Positions 15,663-24,552 of a stretch of DNA of 33,704 bases are shown one piece after another. The notes beneath the pieces are model-generated. The model did no database searches. It saw only the letters and a list, made by a program, of their open reading frames with translations, and was not told the origin of the DNA. Origin of the DNA: Bacteroidales bacterium (GTDB lineage: Bacteria > Bacteroidota > Bacteroidia > Bacteroidales > DTU049); the NCBI GenBank assembly GCA_016937255.1, contig JAFGWG010000208.1:1-33704 (forward strand), given 5' to 3'. Position numbers and translations under genes: made by a program. Each line of letters starts with the position of its first letter. Position 1 is the stretch's first letter.

Positions 15663-18051
15663 ATTGCCAACCGTTATTGTCGCTATTATTGTTCTCTTCA
15701 GGATGTTGGCGTGCATATTTGCCACAGTCTATTTCAACAGATAATGGTTTGTTCGGCTTCTCAAAATCCTTAGTAGAAAGATTAATGCTTTTGTCGGCAT
15801 ATACTTTTTGCATAAATAACGCCCAGATAGGAAGAGCCATGTTTGCTCCCTGTCCGTATGCGGTATTGATAAAGTGAATCTGCATATCTTCTCCGCCAAC
15901 CCAACAGCCAGCTACCAATTCAGGAGTAATACCCATAAACCAACCATCACTGTTGTCATCAGATGTACCTGTTTTACCTGCAATCGGAAATTTTATTCCA
16001 TAAGTTGAACGTATTCTGGCACTGGTTCCATAATCAACAACTCCTTTCATCAGCTCAATCATTAGATAAGCTGTTTCTTCGCTCATAGCTTCACTACGCC
16101 TTGGAACAAATTCTGAAAGAATATTGCCGTTTTTGTCTTCAATACGCGTTACAAAAATGGGCTCGGTGTAAATGCCTTTGTTAGGATAAGTGGTTTGTGC
16201 TCCAACCATTTCATAAACAGTTAGTTCTGCAACGCCAAGTGCAATGGCATATACTGCAGGAATAGGACTTTTTACGCCCATTTTTCTGGCAAGTCGTATT
16301 ACAGCTTCTGGTGAGTGACGTTTAATTAAGTAGGCAGATGCCCAGTTTATAGAACCTGCCAACGCATATCTGAGTGTAACCATTTTCCCTTCTTCTACTT
16401 TGCCAGAGTTTCGTGGCGTCCATGATTTTCCGTTTGGTAATTCTATAGTAACTGGTACCATTGGAATTTTTGAACAAGGAGAAAACTGACCATCGCTAAG
16501 TGCAACAGCATAAACAAAAGGCTTAAAAGTAGATCCAACTTGGCGGCGTGCAGCAGTTACATGATCGTATTTGAAATGCTTATAATTAATACCTCCTACA
16601 TAAGCTTTTACATAGCCGGTTTGAGGGTCAACAGCCATAAACCCAGCTTGAAGGAACCATTTATAATATTTAATGGAGTCCATAGGAGTCATTATCGTGT
16701 CGAATTCACCTTGCCAGCTAAAAACACGCATATTTACAGGCGTGTTGAATGCCAAATCAATTTCTTTTTCTGAAAAACCTTGTCGCTTCATTTCTTGATA
16801 TCGTACAGTTCTGCGTTTGGAAATTTCAAGCAGGTGAAGATATTCATCTTCTCTGTACACAGAAGTATAAGGTGCGTAACGCGCTCTTTTTACTTCGTTT
16901 TCAAACTGTGGTTGTAAGGTTTTGCTTAAATGTTCGGTAACCGCCCATTCAGCATAAGTCTGCATACGACTATCGATGGTGGTATATATTTTTAATCCGT
17001 CGGTATATAAATTGTATTTGCTTCCGTCTGGTTTCGTGTTTTTATTGCACCAGCCATATAATGGGTTTCCTTCCCACTGCTCTAAAGCAAGGCTATATTC
17101 GTAAGCATCAGAGAAATCATCTTCATCTGGCTCCTCCTTGTTCATCATCATCCTAAGATTCTCACGAAAATATGTAGCCATGCCAAAATTGTGATCCTGA
17201 ATTTGAAAACGATTGGTACTTAGTGGAGTATCTTTAACCGCGCCAAATTCTTCTACTGTAAGATATCCGTATTTTACCATTTGGCTTAATACCACTTCCC
17301 GCCGTCCTTTAGCATCGTTGGGGTTGCGAATAGGATTATATGCAGAGGGTGCTTTAAGCATGCCAACAAGCATGGCAGACTCTTGTAAGTTTAATGAGTC
17401 TGGTGTTTTATCAAAATAGGTTTTGGCAGCAGATTTAATTCCAAAAGACTGGTTTCCAAAATCCATTTTATTGAAATACATGGCAATAATTTCTTCCTTA
17501 GTATAATTGCGCTCCAGTCGAATAGCGGTAACCCATTCTTTGAGTTTTATAGCTACCATGTCTAAAAGACTGGCATTTTCTTTTCTCGGAAAAAGGTTTT
17601 TCGCCAATTGTTGTGTGATGGTACTACCACCTCCCGAGCTTTGATCTCCACCAACAATCGTTTTTACCATTACGCGGGCAATACCTCGGGCATCTACACC
17701 AGAGTGTTTGTAAAATCGAATGTCTTCTGTAGCAACCAGAGCATCAACCAGAAATGGCGATAATTGCTGATATTCAATATTGGAGCGATTTTCTACATAA
17801 AATTTACCAAGAATCTGTTGGTCGCTAGTATAGATTTCGCTGGCCAAATTATTTTTTGGATTTTCCAACTCCTCAAAAGAGGGGAGAGGGCCCAATAATC
17901 CAAAAGATATTGAGATGAAAAACACATAGAGTAAGAGCATACTAATACCAAATGTGATCCACATGCGCTTGATATACTTGCGATAAGGATTAGGTTTTTT
18001 GTCCTTATTGTCCTTGCTTTTACTCTTATTTTCGGTTTTTTCTTTTTTCAT
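15661..18051 (-). CDS. pbp1A: Class A penicillin-binding protein 1A (bifunctional transglycosylase/transpeptidase)
   Basis: A 796-residue bifunctional peptidoglycan synthase. A Lys-rich cytoplasmic tail is followed by one membrane helix at about 31-53. The GT51 glycosyltransferase domain has the catalytic Glu109 in ATEDIRFYKHSGVD and the GGGSTITQQLAKNLFPRKE motif. The transpeptidase domain has the nucleophile motif STFK (in QVGSTFKPFVYA), then SxN in SINWAS, and KTGTSDDNSDGWF. All catalytic motifs are intact. It polymerises and cross-links glycan strands on the outer face of the inner membrane. Its start lies two bases after the gldH stop, so it is the last gene of the holB-ricT-gldH-pbp1A cluster. 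The C-terminal tail is Asn/Ser-rich. Confidence 0.95.
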   Translation of the reverse strand: MKKEKTENKSKSKDNKDKKPNPYRKYIKRMWITFGISMLLLYVFFISISFGLLGPLPSFEELENPKNNLASEIYTSDQQILGKFYVENRSNIEYQQLSPFLVDALVATEDIRFYKHSGVDARGIARVMVKTIVGGDQSSGGGSTITQQLAKNLFPRKENASLLDMVAIKLKEWVTAIRLERNYTKEEIIAMYFNKMDFGNQSFGIKSAAKTYFDKTPDSLNLQESAMLVGMLKAPSAYNPIRNPNDAKGRREVVLSQMVKYGYLTVEEFGAVKDTPLSTNRFQIQDHNFGMATYFRENLRMMMNKEEPDEDDFSDAYEYSLALEQWEGNPLYGWCNKNTKPDGSKYNLYTDGLKIYTTIDSRMQTYAEWAVTEHLSKTLQPQFENEVKRARYAPYTSVYREDEYLHLLEISKRRTVRYQEMKRQGFSEKEIDLAFNTPVNMRVFSWQGEFDTIMTPMDSIKYYKWFLQAGFMAVDPQTGYVKAYVGGINYKHFKYDHVTAARRQVGSTFKPFVYAVALSDGQFSPCSKIPMVPVTIELPNGKSWTPRNSGKVEEGKMVTLRYALAGSINWASAYLIKRHSPEAVIRLARKMGVKSPIPAVYAIALGVAELTVYEMVGAQTTYPNKGIYTEPIFVTRIEDKNGNILSEFVPRRSEAMSEETAYLMIELMKGVVDYGTSARIRSTYGIKFPIAGKTGTSDDNSDGWFMGITPELVAGCWVGGEDMQIHFINTAYGQGANMALPIWALFMQKVYADKSINLSTKDFEKPNKPLSVEIDCGKYARQHPEENNNSDNNGWQ

Positions 18052-18053
18052 GC

Positions 18054-18524
18054 TTAGTCCATTTTGCTTTTACAAATACGGATGCCAATATCTGTAATGC
18101 CATGCAGCACTGAGTCTCGCATAGCTTGCTTAAATTCAAAAGTATAGAGTCCCGCGTTGGGGAACATAAAATTCTTGCTGATCATAATTTCGTGCGAACG
18201 AATAAAACTGCTTCCATTTCCTATCCATTGTCCTTCAGGGGTAGCCAGAATAAATTCTACTGTATCAACACTCAAGGAATCTCCGGGCATTGTAGTTGTG
18301 ATAAAAAAATATGCATTGCTATACAAATAATCTGTGTTGTGGCGAAGTAGAATATAGAAATCGTAAAAATCTGCAGTGTCTTGAATGTCAACATCAAATT
18401 TATAAGTCTCATTCATATCCCAGTTTGCATCGGGAATTTCCTTCATCTTATTATACACGTCATTGTCGCAAGATGTGAAACAAAGAACGAGTAAAGACAG
18501 TAATATGATATTTTTCATTTTCAT
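18054..18524 (-). CDS. gldH: Gliding motility lipoprotein GldH
   Basis: GldH is a lipoprotein needed for gliding and T9SS function in Flavobacterium. The frame extends to 18581, but the ATG at 18524 (or 18518) gives a proper lipoprotein signal: MKMKNIILLSLLVLCFTSC with lipidated Cys19. The longer version would add 19 residues overlapping the upstream gene. With this start the protein has 156 residues, as is usual. The body is beta-rich, with YKFDVDIQDTADFYDFYILLRH and a C-terminal TDIGIRICKSK (GIRI/GIR-type motif of the family). It begins four bases after the ricT stop and is followed after two bases by pbp1A, so translation is probably coupled. Together with the T9SS cargo here, it indicates a functional T9SS. 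Confidence 0.88.
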   Translation of the reverse strand: MKMKNIILLSLLVLCFTSCDNDVYNKMKEIPDANWDMNETYKFDVDIQDTADFYDFYILLRHNTDYLYSNAYFFITTTMPGDSLSVDTVEFILATPEGQWIGNGSSFIRSHEIMISKNFMFPNAGLYTFEFKQAMRDSVLHGITDIGIRICKSKMD

Positions 18525-18528
18525 GCTA

Positions 18529-19632
18529 TTAATCAGCAAGTTTTGAGATGTCTTCTTTAGCTGAAACGGTATCATCGTCAAATTTATTTTCCTGACTGAT
18601 GGCGAAATCTTCGAGATTCTCAGGGAAATTTCCTTTTTTATTGAGTTGTAAAACTTTTTTTACGTTTTCAATAGGAATAGCCATAAGGCTTCCTGCATCA
18701 TTTTCATAACTATACCACATCAATTCCTTGAAAATATCACTTTTGTGATGATAAGCTTTTCCTTTTTTGGTTTTCAAAGGAATATGTGAATCTGGAAATA
18801 ATTTCAGTATCTCATTGTAAATTGGAAGCTCATAGTTTAAGCAGCATTTTAGTTTACCACATTGTCCTGCAAGCTTCTGAGGGTTTAGAGAGAGTTGTTG
18901 CACCCTAGCAGTGTTTGTAGAAACAGACTGAAAATGATGAATATATGTGCTGCAACATAATTCTCTTCCGCAACTGCCAATTCCCCCTAGTTTCGCTGAT
19001 TCCTGACGTGCTCCAATTTGACGCATTTCAATGCGTATTCTGAATTCATCGGCGAGCATCTTTATCAAGATGCGAAAATCTACTCTGTCTTCTGCGGTGT
19101 AATAGAAGATGGCTTTTGTCCCATCTCCCTGATATTCAACATCATTGAGCTTCATGTTTAGCTTTAGCTCTTCAATAATGTCTCTGGTTCTTTTCAAGGT
19201 GTGTATTTCTCTTTCAATCGAAGCATACCACTTTTCAATATCGGTTGGCTTTGCTTTACGGTATATTTTTCGAATATCAGGATTTTTTGGATCGGCATTT
19301 TTGCGTTTCATTTGTCTAAATACCGATGGGCCACATAATGAAACAATTCCAACATCATGCCCTGGAACAGCTTCAACGGCTACAATATCGCCAGGAGAAA
19401 GAATAAGATTTCCGCATATTTTATAGAAATCCTTGTGATTATTCTTAAACCGAACTTCAACGCAGTCGTATTGATCTATCGTGCCCGGAGGCATAATGTC
19501 CTTGAACTCGTCGTATACCGTGAGCTTTGTTCCACTACTGCAATATGTATATTCGCCACTTTCTTCTTTGCAATTGATGCAAAGACCGTGAGCTAAATAA
19601 TTGTCTTTTATTTTAGAGTCGCTATTATTCAT
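18529..19632 (-). CDS. ricT: PSP1-domain protein, RicT (YaaT)-like
   Basis: A 367-residue PSP1-domain protein of the RicT/YaaT group. Conserved cysteines cluster in SCGRELCCSTY (near residues 222-232) and QCGKLKCCLNYEL (near 258-270). In Bacillus subtilis the Ric complex carries Fe-S clusters and affects mRNA processing through RNase Y. The N-terminus also has extra cysteines (CINCKEESGEYTYC). The PSP1 fold includes GDIVAVEAVPGHDVGIVSLCG. The Ric partners YlbF and YmcA are not nearby, so the Bacteroidota version may work differently. It lies between holB (82-base gap with its own -7 element close to the ATG) and gldH, an order that recurs in Bacteroidota as far as I recall. Family call is firm; function is not. 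Confidence 0.88.
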   Translation of the reverse strand: MNNSDSKIKDNYLAHGLCINCKEESGEYTYCSSGTKLTVYDEFKDIMPPGTIDQYDCVEVRFKNNHKDFYKICGNLILSPGDIVAVEAVPGHDVGIVSLCGPSVFRQMKRKNADPKNPDIRKIYRKAKPTDIEKWYASIEREIHTLKRTRDIIEELKLNMKLNDVEYQGDGTKAIFYYTAEDRVDFRILIKMLADEFRIRIEMRQIGARQESAKLGGIGSCGRELCCSTYIHHFQSVSTNTARVQQLSLNPQKLAGQCGKLKCCLNYELPIYNEILKLFPDSHIPLKTKKGKAYHHKSDIFKELMWYSYENDAGSLMAIPIENVKKVLQLNKKGNFPENLEDFAISQENKFDDDTVSAKEDISKLAD

Positions 19633-19639
19633 CAGAATG

Positions 19640-19672
19640 CAAAAATAATAAACTTATGCGTTGCAATGCAAT
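19640..19672 (-). promoter_or_regulatory. Putative promoter of ricT-gldH-pbp1A, nearly leaderless
   Basis: The minus strand reads ATTG (19672-19669), a 21-base spacer, then TATTTTTG (19647-19640), fitting the Bacteroidota pattern. The motif ends seven bases before the ricT ATG at 19632, so the leader would be at most a few bases. Confidence 0.5.
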
Positions 19673-19714
19673 TTCTATAATATTATTGTATAAACAGTAA
19701 TACTTGAAAAACTT

Positions 19715-20869
19715 TTATTGCTGTTTTCTGAGAATACGGCCAATATCAAAACTCAAATCAGAAATAATGATTTTTGGATTGCCGTTTCGCTCTATATGAA
19801 ACGATGCTTCATTGAGCTTCTCATGTAAAATTGGGAATTTCTCTGCCTGAATATAGCTTGAGAATTTTTCGAAAAAAACTTTGTCGTTTTGGTTGTAAAA
19901 ATGGATATTTCCTATTTGGCTGTCAATATGGAAACTCTTCGAAAAACGCTCTGCACTGAATTGAAAAAAGTATTTCTGTTTTTCCCTGCCAAGTTTTTGA
20001 AATTCATCTGAAAAATCAAATATATCTGTTGCAACCATGGCAAAGCAAGTGCGCATCCAACGAATAAATAATTCGCCAAAATAAAGAATATCTTCCTTGT
20101 CGCTTAGATATTCAAGTGCTTTACTCACATTGCCTTCACTATAATAAATGGCATCGTATAGCATCTGCTCTTCTTGATCTTTATGACGATCTGATAAATA
20201 GCTAAAGGCCTCTTGTATATTGGGTCTTTGTGTCTTCGTAATCTGAACTCTGGATAAAATAGTGGGTAAAATCTGATTCTGGTTTTCACTAACCAGTATA
20301 AAAACAGTGTTATCTGCTGGTTCTTCAAGCGTTTTCAGTATTTTTGGGGCAGCAGCATATTGAATCTTTTCTGCCAGCCATATAATGATCACCTTTACGG
20401 CAGCTTCATAGTTTTTGTAATTCAGCCTGCTTATAATATCACTGATGTCTTTTACACTTATAATTCCTTGTTTATTCTCAACCTGTATATGGTTGTACCA
20501 CGAGTTCAAACTGACAATCCCGTTTTTTTTAATGATATATTCTCTCCATTCAGTAAAAAAATCACGGCTTAATTCCTTTTTTTCGACTTTTACTACAGGA
20601 AATAAAAAGTGCAAGTCGGGATGCTCCAGTTTGTCTATCTTTCGACAAGAGGGACATTCACCACAGCTATCTATCGGGATATCTTCGTTGCCCTCATTTT
20701 TTTGTTTATTAATGCAGTTTAGAAAACTGGCATAAGCAAGTGCCAATATTATACTGCCACTTCCTTCCGGACCAGAAAAAAGTTGTGAATGGGCAATGCG
20801 CCCTTCTTCTACTGAACGAATAAGTTTTGAAATGGATTTTCTGTTTCCGGGTACGTCTGCAAACTTCAT
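19715..20869 (-). CDS. holB: DNA polymerase III subunit delta'
   Basis: A 384-residue clamp-loader subunit delta'. It starts MKFADVPGNRKSISKLIRSV, with HSQLFSGPEGSGSI at 27-40 as the degenerate P-loop (no catalytic lysine, as is normal for delta'). A zinc module uses Cys52, Cys69, Cys72 and Cys75 (CGECPSCRKIDKLEHPD). KILKTLEEPADNTVFILVSE with ILPTILSRVQ corresponds to the sensor 1 and SRC-like arginine region. It works in the cytosol to load the beta sliding clamp. It heads the minus-strand cluster with ricT, gldH and pbp1A. A gap of 82 bases before ricT contains an additional promoter-like element. Confidence 0.92.
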   Translation of the reverse strand: MKFADVPGNRKSISKLIRSVEEGRIAHSQLFSGPEGSGSIILALAYASFLNCINKQKNEGNEDIPIDSCGECPSCRKIDKLEHPDLHFLFPVVKVEKKELSRDFFTEWREYIIKKNGIVSLNSWYNHIQVENKQGIISVKDISDIISRLNYKNYEAAVKVIIIWLAEKIQYAAAPKILKTLEEPADNTVFILVSENQNQILPTILSRVQITKTQRPNIQEAFSYLSDRHKDQEEQMLYDAIYYSEGNVSKALEYLSDKEDILYFGELFIRWMRTCFAMVATDIFDFSDEFQKLGREKQKYFFQFSAERFSKSFHIDSQIGNIHFYNQNDKVFFEKFSSYIQAEKFPILHEKLNEASFHIERNGNPKIIISDLSFDIGRILRKQQ

Positions 20870-21054
20870 TTTCTACAATTTTTTCAGAACTCTTAAAAAA
20901 GCTCTTATCTTAATGTTTTGTAAATATCGTCTTTTGTCTAACAAAAAGGGGGTATTGTATGTAAAACATCGTAAAACAATAACAATGCCTTAACAAAATT
21001 AATGTATTTTCCGCACTTAGAGGTGTTAAATTTATAGTATTAAAAATAAACACC

Positions 21055-23049
21055 ATGAAAACAAAAAATATTCTTCTTTTTCTTTTATTGCTTATGCTTC
21101 CTTCATTTCTATTAAATGCAGAGGAGCCTGATAAAAGTAAATCTCAGCGCGAAAATGTAGAATTTACTCGTAGTAATTTCAAAAACAATCTAAAAGCACT
21201 TTCATATGCTTTGGACGAGATAGAACTTGGCGATAATTTCTTTCAGCAAGGTAACTGGTATTATGTCGATGCTATGTTTCATTACATGCATGCGTATGAG
21301 GTAAACCCCAATAATGCTATGCTGAATTATAAAATAGGAACATCAATTTTGATGACTTATAATAAACAAGATGCTCAGTTTTATCTGGAAGAGGCTCAAG
21401 CACTCGACCCCGATGTTTCATTCAATTTGCAATATATGCTGGGTTTAGCCTACCATATTAATTACGATTTTGAGAATGCTATTTTAAGCTATAATAGCTA
21501 TTTGCAAAAATTGAAAGGAAGAAAATACGATCAGGAAAGAAATGATGTTGAATTGCGTATTAAGCAAGCACGTAGTGGTATTGTTCTAATGAACGATGAA
21601 ATTGACTGTAATGTCAAAAACGCTGGCTTTCAGGTTAATAGCATTTATCCTGATTATTGTCCGGTAATTTCATCTGATGGCAATACAATGTTCTATACTT
21701 CTCGTCGCCCTGGCACAACTGGTGGCGAACGTGATGTAAACGATTTTAAGTATAATGAGGATATCTATTGGGCCGAAAAAGTGAATGGCAATTGGGAGTT
21801 TCGTGATCGGAGTGGCATAGATTTTAACTCCGAAACTCATGATGCAACCGTGGGCTTATCATCCGATGGTCAAATGCTCCTTGTGTATCGTGGCACTAAT
21901 GGTGGCGATTTATTCTACTCATTAAAAGGTGTTGACTCAAAATGGTCGCAACTTATTCCTCTCGAAAGTCTAAATACGAAATATAAAGAGTCGTCGGCTT
22001 GCATTAGTAGTGATGGTAAAACCATATACTTTACCAGCAATCGACCTGGTGGATATGGTGGACTTGACATTTATATGGCAAAAATGAAATTGGACGGTTC
22101 TTGGGGTAAAGCGATTAATTTGGGCCCGACCGTGAATTCATTATATGATGAGGAAGGTGTTTCGCTTAGCGAAGATAATAATGTCCTTTATTTTAGTTCT
22201 AATAATACCCGTAGTATGGGTGGCTATGATGTTTTTCGTAGTGATTATGATAACGGAGAATGGTCGCGTCCTGTAAATATGGGTTACCCGCTCAATACTA
22301 CAGACGACGATGTGTTTTTTACTTTCACTGGAAACAGTGAATTGGCATATTTCTCCTCCGAAAGGGTGGATGGTGCAGGAAGTCAGGATATATACAGTCT
22401 TAATCTAGTGCCTGAGCGAACAATGATTGTTATGAAAGGTATGGTTATCGATGAGTTTACCAAAAATCCTATCGACTATGCAGATATTCGAATTACTGAT
22501 GATCAGGGGAATGAAATTGCTGAATATAATGACTTGGGTTTAGGAACGCCAATGTATTCTGTAAATTTGGAGGCTGGAAAACTCTACTATATTACAGCTA
22601 GAAGTGATGGATATAATGAGGTACGTGAAGAACTCAAAGTTGAAAATTCCGAGTTGAGTCCTGAGGAAATTTATCATACAACTGTTCTAAACATGATGAA
22701 TCCTGAAGAAATTTCTATTCCATATGTCTTTTTCGATTTTGATAAATTCGATCTTAGAAGCAAATCAATTGAGGATCTTGATTTTGTAACTCGTGTTATG
22801 AATACGTATCCTGAAACTCATTTACTCATTACAGGGAATACAGATATTGTTGGAAGCTGGGAATATAATTTTGAGTTGTCTAAATTGCGTTCTGAAACCG
22901 TATATAATTATCTCATAGAGAATGGAATAGACGCAGGCCGAATGGAGTTTGAATATTACAGCTACGATCGTCCTATTGCAACCAATTCTAATGATGAAGG
23001 CCGCCAACTTAATAGAAGAACAGAATTAAAATTATTAATGAGACAATAA
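21055..23049 (+). CDS. PorE-like multidomain OmpA-family protein (TPR, WD40-like PD40, carboxypeptidase-regulatory, OmpA)
   Basis: A 664-residue exported protein with four domains in order: TPR-like repeats (about 60-150; NYKIGTSILMTYNKQDAQFY), PD40/WD40-like beta-propeller units (about 195-460; YFTSNRPGGYGGLDIYMAKM, YFSSNNTRSMGGYDVFRSDY), a carboxypeptidase-regulatory-like domain (about 463-540; MVIDEFTKNPIDYADIRITD), and a C-terminal OmpA-like peptidoglycan-binding domain (FFDFDKFDLRSKS, GNTDIVGSWEYNFELSKLRS). Domain order and length match PorE (PG1058) of the Porphyromonas gingivalis type IX system, which links the outer-membrane complex to peptidoglycan. Bacteroidota have paralogues with the same plan, so the assignment is likely but not certain. 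The signal peptide is type I (ending LLNAEEPD) with no lipobox. Two inverted repeats follow the gene, the second a good terminator. Confidence 0.82.
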   Translation: MKTKNILLFLLLLMLPSFLLNAEEPDKSKSQRENVEFTRSNFKNNLKALSYALDEIELGDNFFQQGNWYYVDAMFHYMHAYEVNPNNAMLNYKIGTSILMTYNKQDAQFYLEEAQALDPDVSFNLQYMLGLAYHINYDFENAILSYNSYLQKLKGRKYDQERNDVELRIKQARSGIVLMNDEIDCNVKNAGFQVNSIYPDYCPVISSDGNTMFYTSRRPGTTGGERDVNDFKYNEDIYWAEKVNGNWEFRDRSGIDFNSETHDATVGLSSDGQMLLVYRGTNGGDLFYSLKGVDSKWSQLIPLESLNTKYKESSACISSDGKTIYFTSNRPGGYGGLDIYMAKMKLDGSWGKAINLGPTVNSLYDEEGVSLSEDNNVLYFSSNNTRSMGGYDVFRSDYDNGEWSRPVNMGYPLNTTDDDVFFTFTGNSELAYFSSERVDGAGSQDIYSLNLVPERTMIVMKGMVIDEFTKNPIDYADIRITDDQGNEIAEYNDLGLGTPMYSVNLEAGKLYYITARSDGYNEVREELKVENSELSPEEIYHTTVLNMMNPEEISIPYVFFDFDKFDLRSKSIEDLDFVTRVMNTYPETHLLITGNTDIVGSWEYNFELSKLRSETVYNYLIENGIDAGRMEFEYYSYDRPIATNSNDEGRQLNRRTELKLLMRQ

Positions 23050-23081
23050 AATAAAATAGCTTCTCGTTAATTAAATAAGTT

Positions 23082-23118
23082 TTCCCAATGTTCCATAAAT
23101 CTGCTAATTAATTGGGAA
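23082..23118. other. Inverted repeat downstream of the PorE-like gene
   Basis: TTCCCAAT at 23082-23089 is the perfect complement of ATTGGGAA at 23111-23118, with a 21-base loop. No T tract follows, so it is not a standard terminator. It sits 19 bases before the real terminator and could protect the 3' end or be chance. Confidence 0.4.
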
Positions 23119-23136
23119 CTCTCATGGTGGGTAATG

Positions 23137-23166
23137 TGCCCGGAACCTCCTTCCGGGCATTTTTTT
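23137..23166 (+). terminator. Rho-independent terminator of the PorE-like gene
   Basis: TGCCCGGA pairs perfectly with TCCGGGCA (loop ACCTCCT), followed by seven T. Confidence 0.93.
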
Positions 23167-23229
23167 ATAGACAAAATTTACTTGATGGTATATAATAAAT
23201 GTGTTCATGCATTATTTTAGGCTTTGAAA

Positions 23230-23260
23230 TTTGCATCATTCATATTTTATCTTATTTTTG
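23230..23260 (+). promoter_or_regulatory. Consensus Bacteroidota promoter of the C1B peptidase gene
   Basis: TTTG at 23230-23233, a spacer of exactly 19 bases, then TATTTTTG at 23253-23260. Both elements match the consensus fully. The ATG at 23283 is 22 bases further, giving a short leader. Confidence 0.8.
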
Positions 23261-23282
23261 TTTTCCATAAAAATCAACTCCA

Positions 23283-24458
23283 ATGAAAAAACAACTATTT
23301 ACATTTCTTCTGAGTTTTCTCCTTGTGCTTGGTCTTACAGCACAAGATGGCTACAAATTTGACACGAAAAAAGATATTAAAGTCACTTCGGTGAAAAACC
23401 AGTATCGTTCTGGAACTTGCTGGAGTTTTTCTGCTTTAGGATTTTACGAAGCAGAACTTATTCGCATGGGTAAAGGTGAGTTTGATTTGTCTGAAGCCTT
23501 CATTATCCGTCATTCATATATAGACAAAGCAGAACGCTATGTGCGTTTTCATGGATCACTTAATTTTGGAGGTGGCGGAGCTTTCCACGATGTTACCAAT
23601 GTGATGGAGAAATATGGGATTGTTCCTGAAGAAGCTTATCCAGGATTAAATTATGGCACCGATAAATTCAACCATGCCGAAATGGATGCTGTTTTGAAAG
23701 CCTATCTTGATGCTGTTATAACAGATGAGGGGAAAGAGCTAACTACCGCATGGCTTAATGGCTTTATTGGTATTCTTGATTCATATCTTGGACCCGAACC
23801 TAAAAATTTCAAATATGAGGGTAAAGATTATACACCAAAAAGTTTTGCTGATATGTTAGGGTTCAATTTTGATGATTATATTGAGTTTTCATCATTCACA
23901 CACCATCCATTTTATGAAGAGTTTATTCTCGAAGTTCCTGACAATTGGAGTAGCGATATGTGCTATAATATCCCGATAAATGAGCTTATGGAAGTTATTA
24001 GTTATTCTATTAACAACGGATATACTGTTGCTTGGGCAGCCGATGTTTCTGATAAAGGCTTTAGTTGGACCAATGGCGTGGCTATTATCCCAGACGAAAG
24101 TAAAGAAGATTTGAGCGGTACTGAACGCGAAAAATGGGAAAAACTAACTACCCGTGAAAAACAGGCACAGTTGTATTCTTTTGAAGATCCTGTAAAAGAG
24201 GCTGTAATTACCCAGGAGCGTCGTCAGCATGATTTTGATGTTTATCTTACAACCGATGATCATGGAATGTTATTAACTGGTATTGCAGACGATCAAACGG
24301 GTAACGAATTTTACAAAGTTAAAAACAGTTGGGATGTAGGCGGAAAGTATGATGGGTATTTATATGTGTCTAAAGCTTTTATCATGTTGAAAACAACCGA
24401 CATTTTGATGAATAAGAAAGGTATTCCACCTAAAATTCTTAAGAAACTTAATCTATAA
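23283..24458 (+). CDS. Secreted C1B (bleomycin hydrolase/aminopeptidase C-like) cysteine peptidase
   Basis: A 391-residue papain-fold peptidase of family C1B. The catalytic residues are present: oxyanion Gln40, nucleophile Cys46 in NQYRSGTCWSFSALGF, His327 in DDHGMLLTG and Asn348 in YKVKNSWD. A signal peptide (MKKQLFTFLLSFLLVLGLTAQ) precedes the domain, so it acts outside the cytoplasm, unlike classical cytosolic PepC/bleomycin hydrolase. There is no long propeptide (catalytic Cys only 25 residues after the signal) and no T9SS tail, so periplasmic location is likely. It stands alone, with a full-consensus promoter upstream and a strong terminator downstream. It probably trims peptides during amino-acid scavenging (inference). 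Confidence 0.92.
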   Translation: MKKQLFTFLLSFLLVLGLTAQDGYKFDTKKDIKVTSVKNQYRSGTCWSFSALGFYEAELIRMGKGEFDLSEAFIIRHSYIDKAERYVRFHGSLNFGGGGAFHDVTNVMEKYGIVPEEAYPGLNYGTDKFNHAEMDAVLKAYLDAVITDEGKELTTAWLNGFIGILDSYLGPEPKNFKYEGKDYTPKSFADMLGFNFDDYIEFSSFTHHPFYEEFILEVPDNWSSDMCYNIPINELMEVISYSINNGYTVAWAADVSDKGFSWTNGVAIIPDESKEDLSGTEREKWEKLTTREKQAQLYSFEDPVKEAVITQERRQHDFDVYLTTDDHGMLLTGIADDQTGNEFYKVKNSWDVGGKYDGYLYVSKAFIMLKTTDILMNKKGIPPKILKKLNL

Positions 24459-24464
24459 ATTTTG

Positions 24465-24492
24465 ATGCCCGTTTTTTACGGGCATTTTTTTT
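24465..24492 (+). terminator. Rho-independent terminator of the C1B peptidase gene
   Basis: ATGCCCGT pairs perfectly with ACGGGCAT (five-T loop), followed by eight T. Confidence 0.93.
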
Positions 24493-24500
24493 GCTTTTCC

Positions 24501-24531
24501 GTTGGCTGTTGTGTCAATTTATATACTTTTG
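24501..24531 (+). promoter_or_regulatory. Promoter of the saccharopine dehydrogenase-family gene
   Basis: GTTG at 24501-24504, a 19-base spacer, then TACTTTTG at 24524-24531, matching TTG-N19-TAnnTTTG. It directly follows the previous gene's terminator and lies 21 bases before the ATG at 24553. Confidence 0.75.
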
Positions 24532-24552
24532 CGGCATTAATTAAAAATAATT

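Noticed and set aside
18525-18581. Earlier in-frame ATG for gldH
   Set aside because: It overlaps ricT and would bury the lipoprotein signal; ATG 18524 gives a correct lipobox.
20994-21001. TAATTTTG on the minus strand as a holB promoter
   Set aside because: It lies about 125 bases from the holB start and has no -33 partner; too weak to list.
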